A DNA stretch of 56,430 bases from contig KQ481955.1 in the NCBI GenBank assembly GCA_001430745.1, positions 140,433-196,862 of the forward strand, read 5' to 3'. The translations under genes and the position numbers were made by a program. The stretch comes from Auxenochlorella pyrenoidosa (Eukaryota; Chlorophyta; Trebouxiophyceae; Chlorellales; Chlorellaceae). This document shows positions 31,648-41,552 of the stretch, piece after piece (the first letter of the stretch is position 1; the number at the start of each line of letters is the position of its first letter). The notes under the pieces are model-generated. The model had not been told where the DNA came from. It was given only the letters and a program-made list of their open reading frames with translations, and did not search any database.

Positions 31648-33725
31648 ATGCTCAGGGCCACACGGCCTGCCTCCTGGAGTCGCTTGCTGAGCAGCACTTG
31701 CGTGGAACTGCGGCTGGCATACAGTCAAATTTCGAGCGGAGTTTCTGCTCTGCCCAGGGCTGTTGCTGTTGCCGCTGCCGGCGCCAGCGGCGCCGCAGAC
31801 CCGCAGCTACGGCCCAGGCTAGCAGTAGCAGGGGCCACCACGCCAGCAGAAATGGTGCAGACACGGCGGGCAGCGGCTGCTGAAAGGGACATTGTGGGCC
31901 TGGACCGTGTGCTCTCAAATCTGCAAGCGTCCTGCAGCAGCACGCCGGTGGCACCGCCGGTGGGTTGCCGCGTGCGGCAGCGCCGTGCTGGCAGGTCTCC
32001 TGCTGGTCGCCTCCAGCAGTGCCCTGCATGTTTTGGCTCATGACAGGGTGATGTTTGCGTTGGGTGCCCCGTCCTTCTGTGGGCAGGGTGTGTGCCAGTT
32101 GCCGGCCCCCCGCCCCTGCATTTATCGCCCCCACGGCCCCCACCCCCACCCCCACCCACACCCACACCTTGCTGCGCTGCCCAGGTGTCAAGTAAGTATG
32201 CCGCGGTGCTGGTGCCGTTGTTTGAAGACCCGGCCAGCGGGGAGGTGCACGTGGTGCTCAACCAGCGCAGCAGCCGACTCAACACCCACAGCGGTGAGGC
32301 GGGATGGGCGGGCTCTCTGCGCGTGTTGGGCGCGCCTGTGCATGAGCGGTTTTGAGGCAGCAATGCTGCCGCGGCTGCAGTGCAGCGCTGCAAGGGGCAG
32401 CCAAGGTGCGCGCCGCGGCGCCCTGCCGCGACCACCCGCTCAACTCCTGCCTGCAGGCGAGGTCTGCTGTCCGGGCGGCAAGAGGGATGTGGGGGATGCC
32501 GACGACATTGCCACGGCGCTGCGGGAAGCACAGGTGGGGCGCGAGCCGGGGCCGGACAGCGGCGCCCTGCGGCAGGCAGCTGTATGCCTGGCACAGCCTT
32601 CGGTCTCCTTCCGGTGCCTGCCATGCACCCCTGCGTCGCTGTCCTCCCTGTACCTATGGCTCGTTTCTTGCCTCTGGGCACTGCTTGCACGCAGGAGGAG
32701 CTGGGAATCGACCCGGTGGCCGTCACGGTGGTGGGCTGCCTGCCTCCCTTCCTGTCCAAGCACCTGCTGTCGGTGACGCCCGTCGTCGGCGTCATCCCGC
32801 CGCACCTGCAGTTCCGCCCAAACCCCACGGAGGCGAGTGGAGCGGGGGTGGGTCAGCACTTGGGGCAGCGCAGCCGTTGGGTGCGGTTTGAGGCTGCAGG
32901 ATGGGTCGGGGGCCATCCTTGTCGGAGATGCGTACCTGCGGAGGCAGGGGCAGCGTTGCAGGGTGCTGCGCCCGCCCTGCCTCCAGTTGTGCCGTGACGC
33001 CCTGCACCGCATGCCTGCCTGCCCCTCACCACTGCGCGCAGGTGGCCGCTGTGTTCACGGTGCCGCTGCGGCGCTTCCTGGAGGCGGGGCCCGGCTACTC
33101 TTTTAGGGATGTCGAGTGGCAGCGGGGCTTGCCCTACCGGTGAGCACCCGCCGTGGCCGGGTGGGGAGGGGGGGTGCCCCCAGCTGCGAGCATCGCAGCC
33201 TGTGTGCCTGCCCACATTTCCGCTGGCGGGCTGCCCCCCTCGACCCCTGGAGCCCCCTAAAAGCGGCTGCCGTGCTGTCGTACAGTCACGAATCAAGGTG
33301 CAAGCTGTCCCTCTGCCCACCCTGGCTGCCTGCCCCGCAGGCTGCACTACTTTGACTACGAGCACCGCGGCCGCAGCTTCTGCATCTGGGGGCTGACCGC
33401 GGGCATGCTGATCGTGGCGGCGGAGAAGGCGTTTGGGCGGCGGCCCGCCTTCCAGCCCAACCCCCCCAACGCGCTGCCCTACACCTGCCTGGCGGTGGGC
33501 CCCGGCGGGCAGCTGGTCTTCCGGCCAGACGCCGGGCCGGGCAGCCCGCGGGCAGCTGCAGAGCCCGATGCACTGGGGCTGGCGGCAGAGGCGGCGGCGG
33601 AAGAGAGCCCCCGCTCGGCGGCCATGCAGGGCGCGGTGGTGACGCAGCAGGAGGCGGCAGCGGCGCTGGGCGGCGCTGGGCAGGACGACGGTGGCAGCAG
33701 CAGCAGCAGCGGGCGGGCAGGATGA
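31648..33725 (+). CDS. Nudix hydrolase, CoA diphosphatase (NUDT7/PCD1) type
   Basis: Likely cleaves CoA or acyl-CoA to phosphopantetheine derivatives and adenosine 3',5'-bisphosphate. After an N-terminal exon (ATG 31648, MLRATRPASWSRLL..., Ala/Arg/Ser-rich, transit-peptide-like) the conserved part starts at about 32185: KYAAVLVPLFEDP, VVLNQRSSRLNTHSGEVCCP, then the Nudix box GGKRDVGDADDIATAL/REAQEELGI split by an intron. The HSGEV...PGGK motif before the box and its size mark the CoA-diphosphatase subgroup. Then come VVGCLPPFLSKHLLSVTPVV, FTVPLRRFLE and LHYFDYEHRGRSFCIWGLTA. A Gly/Ser/Ala-rich C-terminal extension (33480-33720) ends GRAG with no peroxisomal SKL-type signal, so if organellar it is more likely mitochondrial or plastidic. 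TGA at 33723-33725. Catalytic residues REAQEE are intact. Confidence 0.9.
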
Positions 33726-34040
33726 CGTGAACTGCCCTGTGCTCAAGTGCCCGCAGCCCTCGCACTGCCTATTCTGTCATTAATGAGCAGCCCGGTGCAT
33801 GCACGACTTGCGGCTGTGGCAGTGCGGGTTAAAGTTCGTTTAAGGGAGCCTCAGGCTGGGGCGTGGCCCAATAAAAGAGCGGGCTGGCGGCGCAGCAACG
33901 TGCGCTCCGGGGATGCAAAAACAAGAGGGAGCCTGGTTGCCAGCCCAGCGCGCACAGCGTCAACCTGCAGAGACTGCTTCAGGGCGCTCCATGAGCAGAA
34001 CAAGGGAGGGGCGCCGCGTTCCACAGGCCAGGTGAGGCAC
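33726..34040. other. Convergent intergenic region between genes H and I
   Basis: Tail-to-tail spacer of 315 bp. An AATAAA occurs at 33870-33875, 145 bases after the gene H stop, but green algae rarely use this hexamer. Nothing else seen. Confidence 0.45.
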
Positions 34041-37000
34041 TCAAGGGTCCTCCTCTGCCTTGGTCAGCTCGATGGCCTCCTCTTCTGTCAGCTGGAAGTA
34101 AGGGTTGGCGCCCGCTGGCATAGGCCTGCGGCACATGGGACAGAGCCGGGGCAGCGCCAAGTCAGGAGCTGGGAGGGGTGCAGGCAAGTAGCACAGGCCC
34201 ACGGGCGCAAACCTAGGGGGGCGGGGCCGGGCTGGCTGCCCACAGGCCAGCTTGCTTGCCAAGAGCAAGGAAACCCGGCAGCGCCGGCGAGGCCTCCTGC
34301 GCCCCGTGCCCTCCCGCCTGCTTTCCACCCCGCGCCCTTCCGCCCTTCCACCCACCCACGCAAGCCCCCCTCCCCCCACCTGAAGGCGATGCCCGAGGCG
34401 ATGTAGAAGGCCAGGGTGGCCAGCTCCGAGGCGGCGGCTGCCAGCCAGATGTAGTGGTAGGGCAGGGTGGACTGGAGCAGGTAGACGATGATGCGGGTGA
34501 AGTAGATGTAGCAGACCACCTGCGGGGGGGGGGACAGCGGGGGCGCAGACGGGGGCGCGGCGATGGACAACCTGCTGCCCAGGAGTGGCGGAGCACCGAA
34601 GTCGTTTGCTGCCAGGGCTGTGCAGGCTCGGATGCATCCCACGTGGGCCCGCAGGCGCCGGATGCCGGATGCCGCATCAGGAGCAGGGGAGCAGGGGCGG
34701 GGTAGGGGAGCAGGGGCGGGGCGCACCATGATGTAGAACTGGCGGAACAGGGTGAGCTTCACCAGGGTGCGCACCACCTTGCCGTCGGTCTCTGCGGGCG
34801 GACAGGGCAGGCCAGGAGGCGGGAGCCAATCAGACTGTCAGCGTGGCTGGTGAGATGAGGTGAGGGATACTGGTTAAAACGCAGTGCCTGCTCAGTACAC
34901 AGGCCATGCGGCAGCGGCGCTGCCACCGAGGCAAACAGCACCACTGCCAGCACCCGGTGCGAGGCACAGGCGCGCGCTGGCGGGGCGGCTCACCGCTGGC
35001 GTCGCGCAGCTGCTTGATGGACCACACGATGGGGAACAGCACCAGGCAGCAGCACACAATGTCCACCAGGTGCAGGATGTCCTGCCAGCTGCAGGGGAGG
35101 AGGCACACCCAGGCAATGTGCGTGCATTCGGTCCAGGTGCAAGGGTGCGTGCATTGGATCCAGCTGGGAGGGAATCAAGCAGGAGAGCCGCTGCCAGCAC
35201 AGCGGACTGGTGGGCCAGAGCGCACAGCGGGCGTCAGCCCACGCTGCGCAGGGCTGGGCTTATGCTGTCGTCACGCAGCCGCCACTGCGGGCCTGCTCAC
35301 GTGAACCAGGACTCTGCCGCGGGGGTGAACTCATCCAGGTACACGATTGCCACGTTGGCAATGGCCTGCAGGGGGATCACCACCTGCAAGGGGGGAGGGG
35401 CGGGGGCGGGCAGACCAAGCGCCAGGCGTCGAGCACCGCCGGGCGGAGAGGCGGCTCCCCTCGTGCTGTCCACACAGACGGGGCCTCCCCACCGGGGGCT
35501 GCCTGCTTGACGCCGGCGACGCACCATGAGCAGCTTCTTCTCGCGGGGCGAGATGAAGGGCTTCATGTAGGACCAGCCTGGGGGAAGAGGGGGCAGGGGG
35601 ACAGGGGCAGGGGGCACCAGTGAGCTGCGCTGTCGATGCAGCCATGCAGACGCGCGGTTTGCTGCGCCCCACCGCATGCCACCCACGCCGCCACCAACGC
35701 GTGGCACACACAGGCCCCCGCCCCCCGCCCCCCCCCCCTTCCGTCCCTCACCCGTGGCCAGCAGGATGATGACCACGAAGAAGAGCAGGGAGCGGCAGGC
35801 GGTGAAGACGTAGAAGGCGACGTTCCAGCCCTCGGCGTCGCCGTAGATGGAGATGGTGTGGTACATGAAGGCCTGTGTGTGTGTGGGGGGGGGGGGCGGG
35901 CGAAAGGCAACGCGTGAGGGCAGGCAAGGCAACAGTTGAGGGCACAATGAGCAGGCGGTCGCGTGTGTGGCATGCGACGTCGGCCGGGGCGGGGAGGTTG
36001 CATGCTCCAGGCGGCGGCGAGGAGGCGCGGCCGGCGCGCGAGGCGGGCGCGTGGGGCCCACCTGGCTGAGCACGGTGAGCGACTTGAAGGCCACCAGCAC
36101 GATCATGAGGTAGTGGATCTTGTGCGAGTCGGGGCCGCCCCTGATGACGGCGATGGTCCACAGCACGCCCAGCGCGGAGAAGAGCAGGAACATGGTCTGC
36201 GAGCGGGGGCAGGGGGGCCGGGGAGCACGCTTGAGGGCAGGGAAAGATTGTTCAACCACATGGACTGCGTGGGCGCTGCCTTCAGCGGCAAGGTATGGGA
36301 AGGATTTGGCCAAGGAATTGATGGCTATGACTAGGCACCAGTGGGAGGGCAGCGCAATCGGCAGGCAGCAACTGGCAGAGGCCCTGGCGACGGCGGCTGG
36401 GCAGCAGGCGGACGCCCGCACGTGCCAATGCCGGCGCGCAGGGCAGCAGCAGCAGAGCTGCACGGGCTAGAGCAGCGAGACGGAGGGCATGCGAGACAGG
36501 GCGGCAGCAGCCAGCCAGGCTCACAAAGTAGATGATGGGCAGCATGTCCTCGCCCACGGGCAGGTAGTCGACACGGTCGCCTGCAGCATGCAGCGCGGTC
36601 GAGCAATCAGGCGGGGGAGCCCGAGAAAGCGGGGGAGGCAGCAGAGCCAGCTGGCCCGTCAGCGCATGTATCGCCTCCACGCCAGCCCAGCAGCTGTACG
36701 GCAACCCAGCAGTCGACAGGCACTGCTGCTTCAGGCCAGCGTGGCCTCGTGCGTGGCAGCCGCGTGCAGGCCAGCGCTTGGCAGCCAGCACGCACAGCCT
36801 GGCCACACCGCCACTTAATGCACACACCACAGCAGCGCAGCGGAGTCGGGGTGCAGCGGCTGAGCACCCACCCCGGACATTGTACAGCGCCACCTCCACG
36901 TCAAAGTTGACCCTGCTGTCCTGCTCGCAGTTGGCAAAGAACAGCGACAGCTCGCCGCCGCTGAAGTCCTGCGGGGGCGGGGAGGGTGGCGCGCGCAAGC

Positions 37001-37973
37001 CGAGGTCAGTATTAATTGCTACAGCTCCCCTGCTCCGCATTGCATGCAGCCCAGCCGAGGGCACTCCGTCGGTAGCGCAGCAAACGCTGCTCCTCGCTCG
37101 CTCCCGCCTTGGCTGCAGGGAGCCGATATAAGGGGCCGCCCCAGCGACTGCGCCGGAGGCCTGCAGCGCCAGCCTGCAGCATCTCCCCAGCAACAGCGCC
37201 GGAGGGCTGCAGCACCGCACCTGCAGCATCTCGGCGAGGCGGAACTCGCGCGTCACGTTGTGGCTGTTGATGTCCAGCGCGTCAAAGGTGAAGAGGGTGA
37301 GGTACAGGTTCTCGCGGTCGGCCGAGGCATCCAGCGGGCACCGCTGCTCCGCCAGGTCCAGCTCCAGCTGCGCCTCGGCGGCCGGGGTGGTGATGAAGAA
37401 TCCCAGCCTGCGCGCGCGGGAGCGCAGCGGGGGGGAGGGGAGAGAAGGTGGGTGCAGCACTGGGCGCACCCGGGATTGGCAGCGAAAGCGCTTGCGGTCC
37501 GGTTTGGCGGTTGAGGGCGGGTGCTCGGCGTGGCCGAGGCTGAGGGAGGAGCAAGACGATCAGGTAGGCTAGGAGGCCTGGCGTAACATGGACAGGCATT
37601 GCCAGAGCATGCCAGGCGCTTGCGCAGGCAGAGAGGCAGCCGGAGGCAGCGTCACACCCCTGCGTACTACTGAGGCTTCGACGGCAGTGCCGGCGGTCTC
37701 AAGCAGGGCAGCCAGCACGGGCACACCCACCCGCCATCCGGCTCGCCCCGATCACCCTCACTTGTGCGGGTTGCCCTTAGTCTTGCCCGCCTTCTCCAGC
37801 TTGTAGTTCGTCACAGTAATGTTCATCCTGCCGTCCTCCCCGAAGCCAAAGGGCTGTGCAACTAGGATGATCGCCCGGTCATCGTGCTCGACGGTGGCGT
37901 AGGTGTGCCGAGCCGCAGCCAGGGAGGGCGCCAGGAGAGCGAGCCCCAGCAGCAACAGGGCCGCGGGGCGCAT
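34041..37973 (-). CDS. GOST-family / Lung-7-TM receptor-like membrane protein (GPR107/GPR108 type)
   Basis: Seven-helix Golgi/endosome protein with a luminal N-terminal domain. The first exon has a signal peptide (MRPAALLLLGLALLAPSLAAA) then HTYATVEHDDRAIILVAQPFGFGEDG. Further luminal exons: LGFFITTPAAEAQLELDL (about 37400), SGGELSLFFANCEQDS (about 36950). Helices: TMFLLFSALGVLWTIAVIRG, HKIHYLMIVLVAFKSLTVL, AFMYHTISIYGDAEGWNVAF then RSLLFFVVIILLATGWSYMK, IPLQAIANVAIVYLDE, DILHLVDIVCCCLVLFPIVW, and CYIYFTRIIVYLLQSTLPYH. The segment GWSYMKPF and YFTRIIVYLL are family hallmarks (PF06814). The tail ends with an acidic cytosolic segment, ELTKAEEDP, TGA at 34041-34043. About a dozen exons. Animal and plant members act in membrane traffic or as candidate receptors; ligand is unknown here. 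Confidence 0.88.
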
Positions 37974-38771
37974 CGTGGCGGCTGCCTAGGGATGAGAAAG
38001 CGTCAAGAGGGCTACAGCAGCGCGCCCAGGGCTGCAGAGGCCAGGTGGTTGTGGTACCAGCGCTGTCTCAGCGCGTTAGGGCCGTGAATGGCTCTTTTTC
38101 ACACAAGGATGGATGGCACGATGATCACTTCCCTGGAACGAGGGGGAAAGTGCGCTGCCAAGTGGCCACCGCCATGCTTTGCCAGCAGGGCCGGCGCCGA
38201 AGTGATTGAATGGGCACACCCCAAGCAGCACCCCAAGAGGGCTTCAGGATAGCCTGCGTCCTTGGTATCTGCGTGTCATATCAAGACTCTGTACGGAGAA
38301 GCATGGCCCTTGCATCAAGTAGGACGGCTCTGCAGCAAGCAGAAAACGCTTCCCTCCTGGCGTTGATATAAATTCTCCAGTCGTGCTTCTCGCTGATGCT
38401 CAGTCACCAAGACAGACACCAAGATAGAGGCGAAACAGTGTGTGGGAACCAAACTGCACCAACATGCTGGTTCGCCCCTTATTTCCTCGGCGGTCACAGC
38501 GGGCCAGCACCTGCCAACGGCCTGTGCGCCTACCAACGGCCTGCACCTGCTGGGCACCTCAAATTCAAAATTGGTGTGGCCAGGTTGAACATGCGCTCGC
38601 CTCTGGCACTTCAACAGCAAGTACTCCCTGTCAGACACTTCCTGTGCCCACAAGCCCGCCTGGCCCCACAGTCAAGAATCAACATGGTGTGCTAATGGAG
38701 CTCCATTGCAGCAGGCACACCACGCAGGCAGCCTTGCCGCTTGAAATGTTACACCCGCACAGAGGGACTTT
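37974..38771. other. Intergenic region between genes J and I
   Basis: About 800 bp: 3' flank of gene J and promoter of gene I, both on the minus strand. Holds a small duplication of CCAACGGCCTG (about 38514-38545). A minus-strand open frame (38315-38653) has no recognisable motif. TTACA at 38749-38753 reads TGTAA on the minus strand, 19 bases after the gene J stop, rather close for a poly(A) signal. Confidence 0.45.
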
Positions 38772-40065
38772 TCAAATCACCTTCACTTGCCCTTGGCCCA
38801 GAAGCGCATCCAGCACCTCTGCCTGGCCAGGCCGGCCCCGGCTGAGGCGGTGCAGCGCAATGTCGGCATCGTGCCCGCTGCGCCCTCCTGGGCTGAGGGC
38901 CAGGTCGGCGAGGATGCTGCCAATGACGGGGGCAAACTTGAAGCCATGCCCGCTGCAGGCCGAGGCAAGGACGACCTGCAGAGGGGCCAGGGGCCAGGCG
39001 GAAACGAATGTCGGCGCAGCCGGCGGGGCGGCTCCCCAGGCTGGACATCCCCCACAGGGGGAGCTGCTAGGCTGCCGAAAAGGCAGCGGCACCCTGGCCA
39101 CTTCTTCAGTAGTCCATGCTGTCCCCCACCTGAGGCCAGCGCGGGTGTCGGTCCAGGATGAAGTGGCCGTCCGGGGTGTTGGTGAAGGTGCAGGTGGTCG
39201 CGCTGGCCAGGCGCCCGTCTGCTACCGGGAAGTAGCGCCTCACGCACTCCCTGAGCGCCTCCTCGTCGGCCGGGCTGATGCTGCGGTCCACGCTGTCTGC
39301 TGTCGTCACCTCGTGCCTGCAGGCGCCAGGGGTGGGCGGGTGCAATGTCGACATGCGCAGGCAGGCGCGCCGCTGGCACACGGGGAGATGAGCGCAAGCA
39401 GTCGGCAGTGCCTGACCTGTGATGATACTTGCCGACCTTGAACCCAACCTCATCGGCAGGGAAACCTGCAAGCAGAGGAGGCGCACAGCACAGCAGGGCA
39501 GCACAGCAGGGATTCTTGAGCCGTGGGCGCTCGGAGGACGGTACCATGCAGCGGCGCTTGCGAGCAACTAACAACAGCGGCAAAGCCTGCAACTGGCCGG
39601 CAGCTGCCCCCACCATAGTAGTAGCCCTCCTCATCCTGCAGCAGGAAGACAGGCAGGGCGGCGGGCGAGAAGCGCTGCCGGTGCTCCGGGGCCACCTCGA
39701 ACCAGCCAACCACCTGCCGCTCCACCTCCAGCAGCGGCTGCAGAGGGCCGGGGCAGCGCAAGCGGGCAGCGGGAGAGGATGATGTAGAGGAAGCCGTGTG
39801 CATCCATCCACCATATGTCGCAGGAACAGCCATAGGTTGATGCCAGACTAGATGCTAGCATCCCTGCGGAAGGCGGCTGGATGCAGACAGCCGCACACCA
39901 AGCCCAGGCCAGCGCCACCCACCTTGAGCTCCGGCACCAGCTGCGGCATCCAGCCCCCGCCAGCCAGCACCAGCCGCCGCGCCCGGAGGACGCCTCGATC
40001 CGTCTCGACCTCGACCACAGCCTCGCCCTGCCCTGGTGTGCTGCCAACGGCGCCGGCATGAGCTG

Positions 40066-40139
<74 letters not shown>

Positions 40140-41163
40140 TGCTGCTGCATGCCTGCAGAGCCAGCCATCTGGCTGCTGTGCTGCGTGGACGCAGCGGCAA
40201 CCACGCGCCAGGACAGCGCCCTGGTGCCGCAGAGCAGCTCTGCCCCGTGCTGCTGCTGCGCCAGAGCCAGGTGGGCCTCGATGCACCTCTCCGGCGCCAG
40301 GAAGCCGGCTTCCTGTTCGTACAGCACTTGCATGCCCGCCGGCAGCTGCACAGCGGGAAAGCGGTCGGCCGCCTGTGCAGCGCTCAACACCTCGTGCTGC
40401 AGGCCGTGCTCCTGTGCTGCAGCAGGGACGCAAGAGGGGTTGGCTGCCTCAGAAGCCAGCAGACAGGAATTCAGCAGGCAGCAGCACAACAGCGCGCTGG
40501 CAGGAATTGACCCAGGTGCTGCAGAACCAAGCTCACCGGAGAGCAGCGCCCCGTGAAAGCAGTTGAGGCCGGGGCCTGCCTGCCCCTTGGGCGCCACATT
40601 GATGCAACCCGTGAGCGTGAGCAGCGTCTGCACGCAGGTGTGGGGGGCATGGGCAGCAGCATGGGGGCTGCCCCGCCGCATACAGGCTGCAGGCGTTGGC
40701 ATGCAGACGATTTGGCAACGAAACAAAGGCCATCATTGACTGCCTTGCTGCCATTTCAAGGTAAGACGAAGCCTGAGCTGCTTGCCTGGCCACTGGCCGC
40801 CTCGAGCTCCCGCCACAGGCGGAAGCTCTCGCGCAGCAGTGGAACGTAACTTGGATGTTCAAAATAGCTCATCCGGATAATCCGCGACAGGCCATGGCTG
40901 GAGCCTTGGCTGTGAGGCGCAGTTGGTTGCGCCTCCAGGCCAAGCACCTGAAGCATGGAGGCAGAGGACGGCTTGCAGCGGGCGCGAGCAGCTGGCGGCG
41001 GCGGTGGCAGCAGCGGCGAGGTGAACCGTACGGAGGTTGAGCGATCAGCGCAGCAGCTCACTCTCACCCTGGCCCCGCGCTTCGCCAGCTGATACAATGT
41101 AGCGCTTCCGTGAGCCCCACCCGCCCCCACAACAATGGTGTCCCAGAGTCTCGCGGCTGCCAT
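38772..41163 (-). CDS. FAD-dependent amino-acid oxidase, sarcosine / L-pipecolate oxidase (PIPOX, MSOX) family
   Basis: Flavoprotein that would oxidise an N-methyl or cyclic amino acid, releasing H2O2. Start MAAARLWDTIVVGAGGAHGS (ATG 41161-41163) with a Rossmann glycine cluster, then PHSQGSSHGLSRIIRMSYFE and YVPLLRESFRLWRELE, a strong family block. Middle exons: LNCFHGALLSGELG, LPAGMQVLYEQEAGFLAPER, a 26-Gln insert, then VETDRGVLRARRLVLAGGGW. C-terminal half: VVGWFEVAPEHRQRF, GFKVGKYHHRS, ATTCTFTNTPDGHFILDRHP and SACSGHGFKFAPVIGSILAD. The Cys of TTCTFTNTPD matches the covalent FAD-binding Cys of monomeric sarcosine oxidase. It ends VKVI, with no peroxisomal SKL-type signal although animal PIPOX has one. 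Substrate cannot be told from sequence. About eight exons. Confidence 0.88.
40070..40147 (-). repeat. CAG/CTG trinucleotide repeat, 26 codons of Gln in gene J
   Basis: On the minus strand 25 CAG and one CAA (the TTG at 40136-40138 on the plus strand) in an unbroken row, in frame inside an exon of the oxidase, right after an ATG codon. Likely length-variable between strains. Confidence 0.95.
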
Positions 41164-41552
41164 AGTCGTTCGAGTTCTGAAGCCAGTATGCAGAAAAGTG
41201 AAGGCGAGCACGAACCACAATACGCTGCGCACCTTGTGATGCCCGCCACCGCGCGGTGTGACCGCTGCCGCGTCGGGTTCCTTGCCAGCTGGCTGGCCCA
41301 CTTTTCAAAGGTGCTGATTCGTTTGGAAGGGTCTGGTAGCAAGATCACACCCGTGGTAGTGCCTGAACGCGCTGCGCTCAGCTCTGACGTCGCTCTTTTT
41401 GCAACAGATGAGGCAAACCTGGACAACGGACACACTTGCCGCCATCGAAGACCACTGGCATGAGGCCAGCCCAGCTCAAGACTGGGCTACCCCATGGTTC
41501 AAGTTCGGTCATAAATACACGTGATTGCGGGACTTGGGGTGGCATGCAACGG
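41164..41552. other. Intergenic region between genes K and J
   Basis: 389 bp between the stop of gene K and the start of gene J, both minus strand, so it holds the gene J promoter. No motif I can support. Confidence 0.5.

Noticed and set aside
33870..33875. AATAAA as poly(A) signal of gene H
   Set aside because: Green algae mostly use TGTAA-type signals. A single hexamer 145 bases after the stop is weak evidence.
38315..38653. Minus-strand 112-codon frame between genes I and J
   Set aside because: No motif, no splice context and no supporting ATG; it reads like intergenic sequence.
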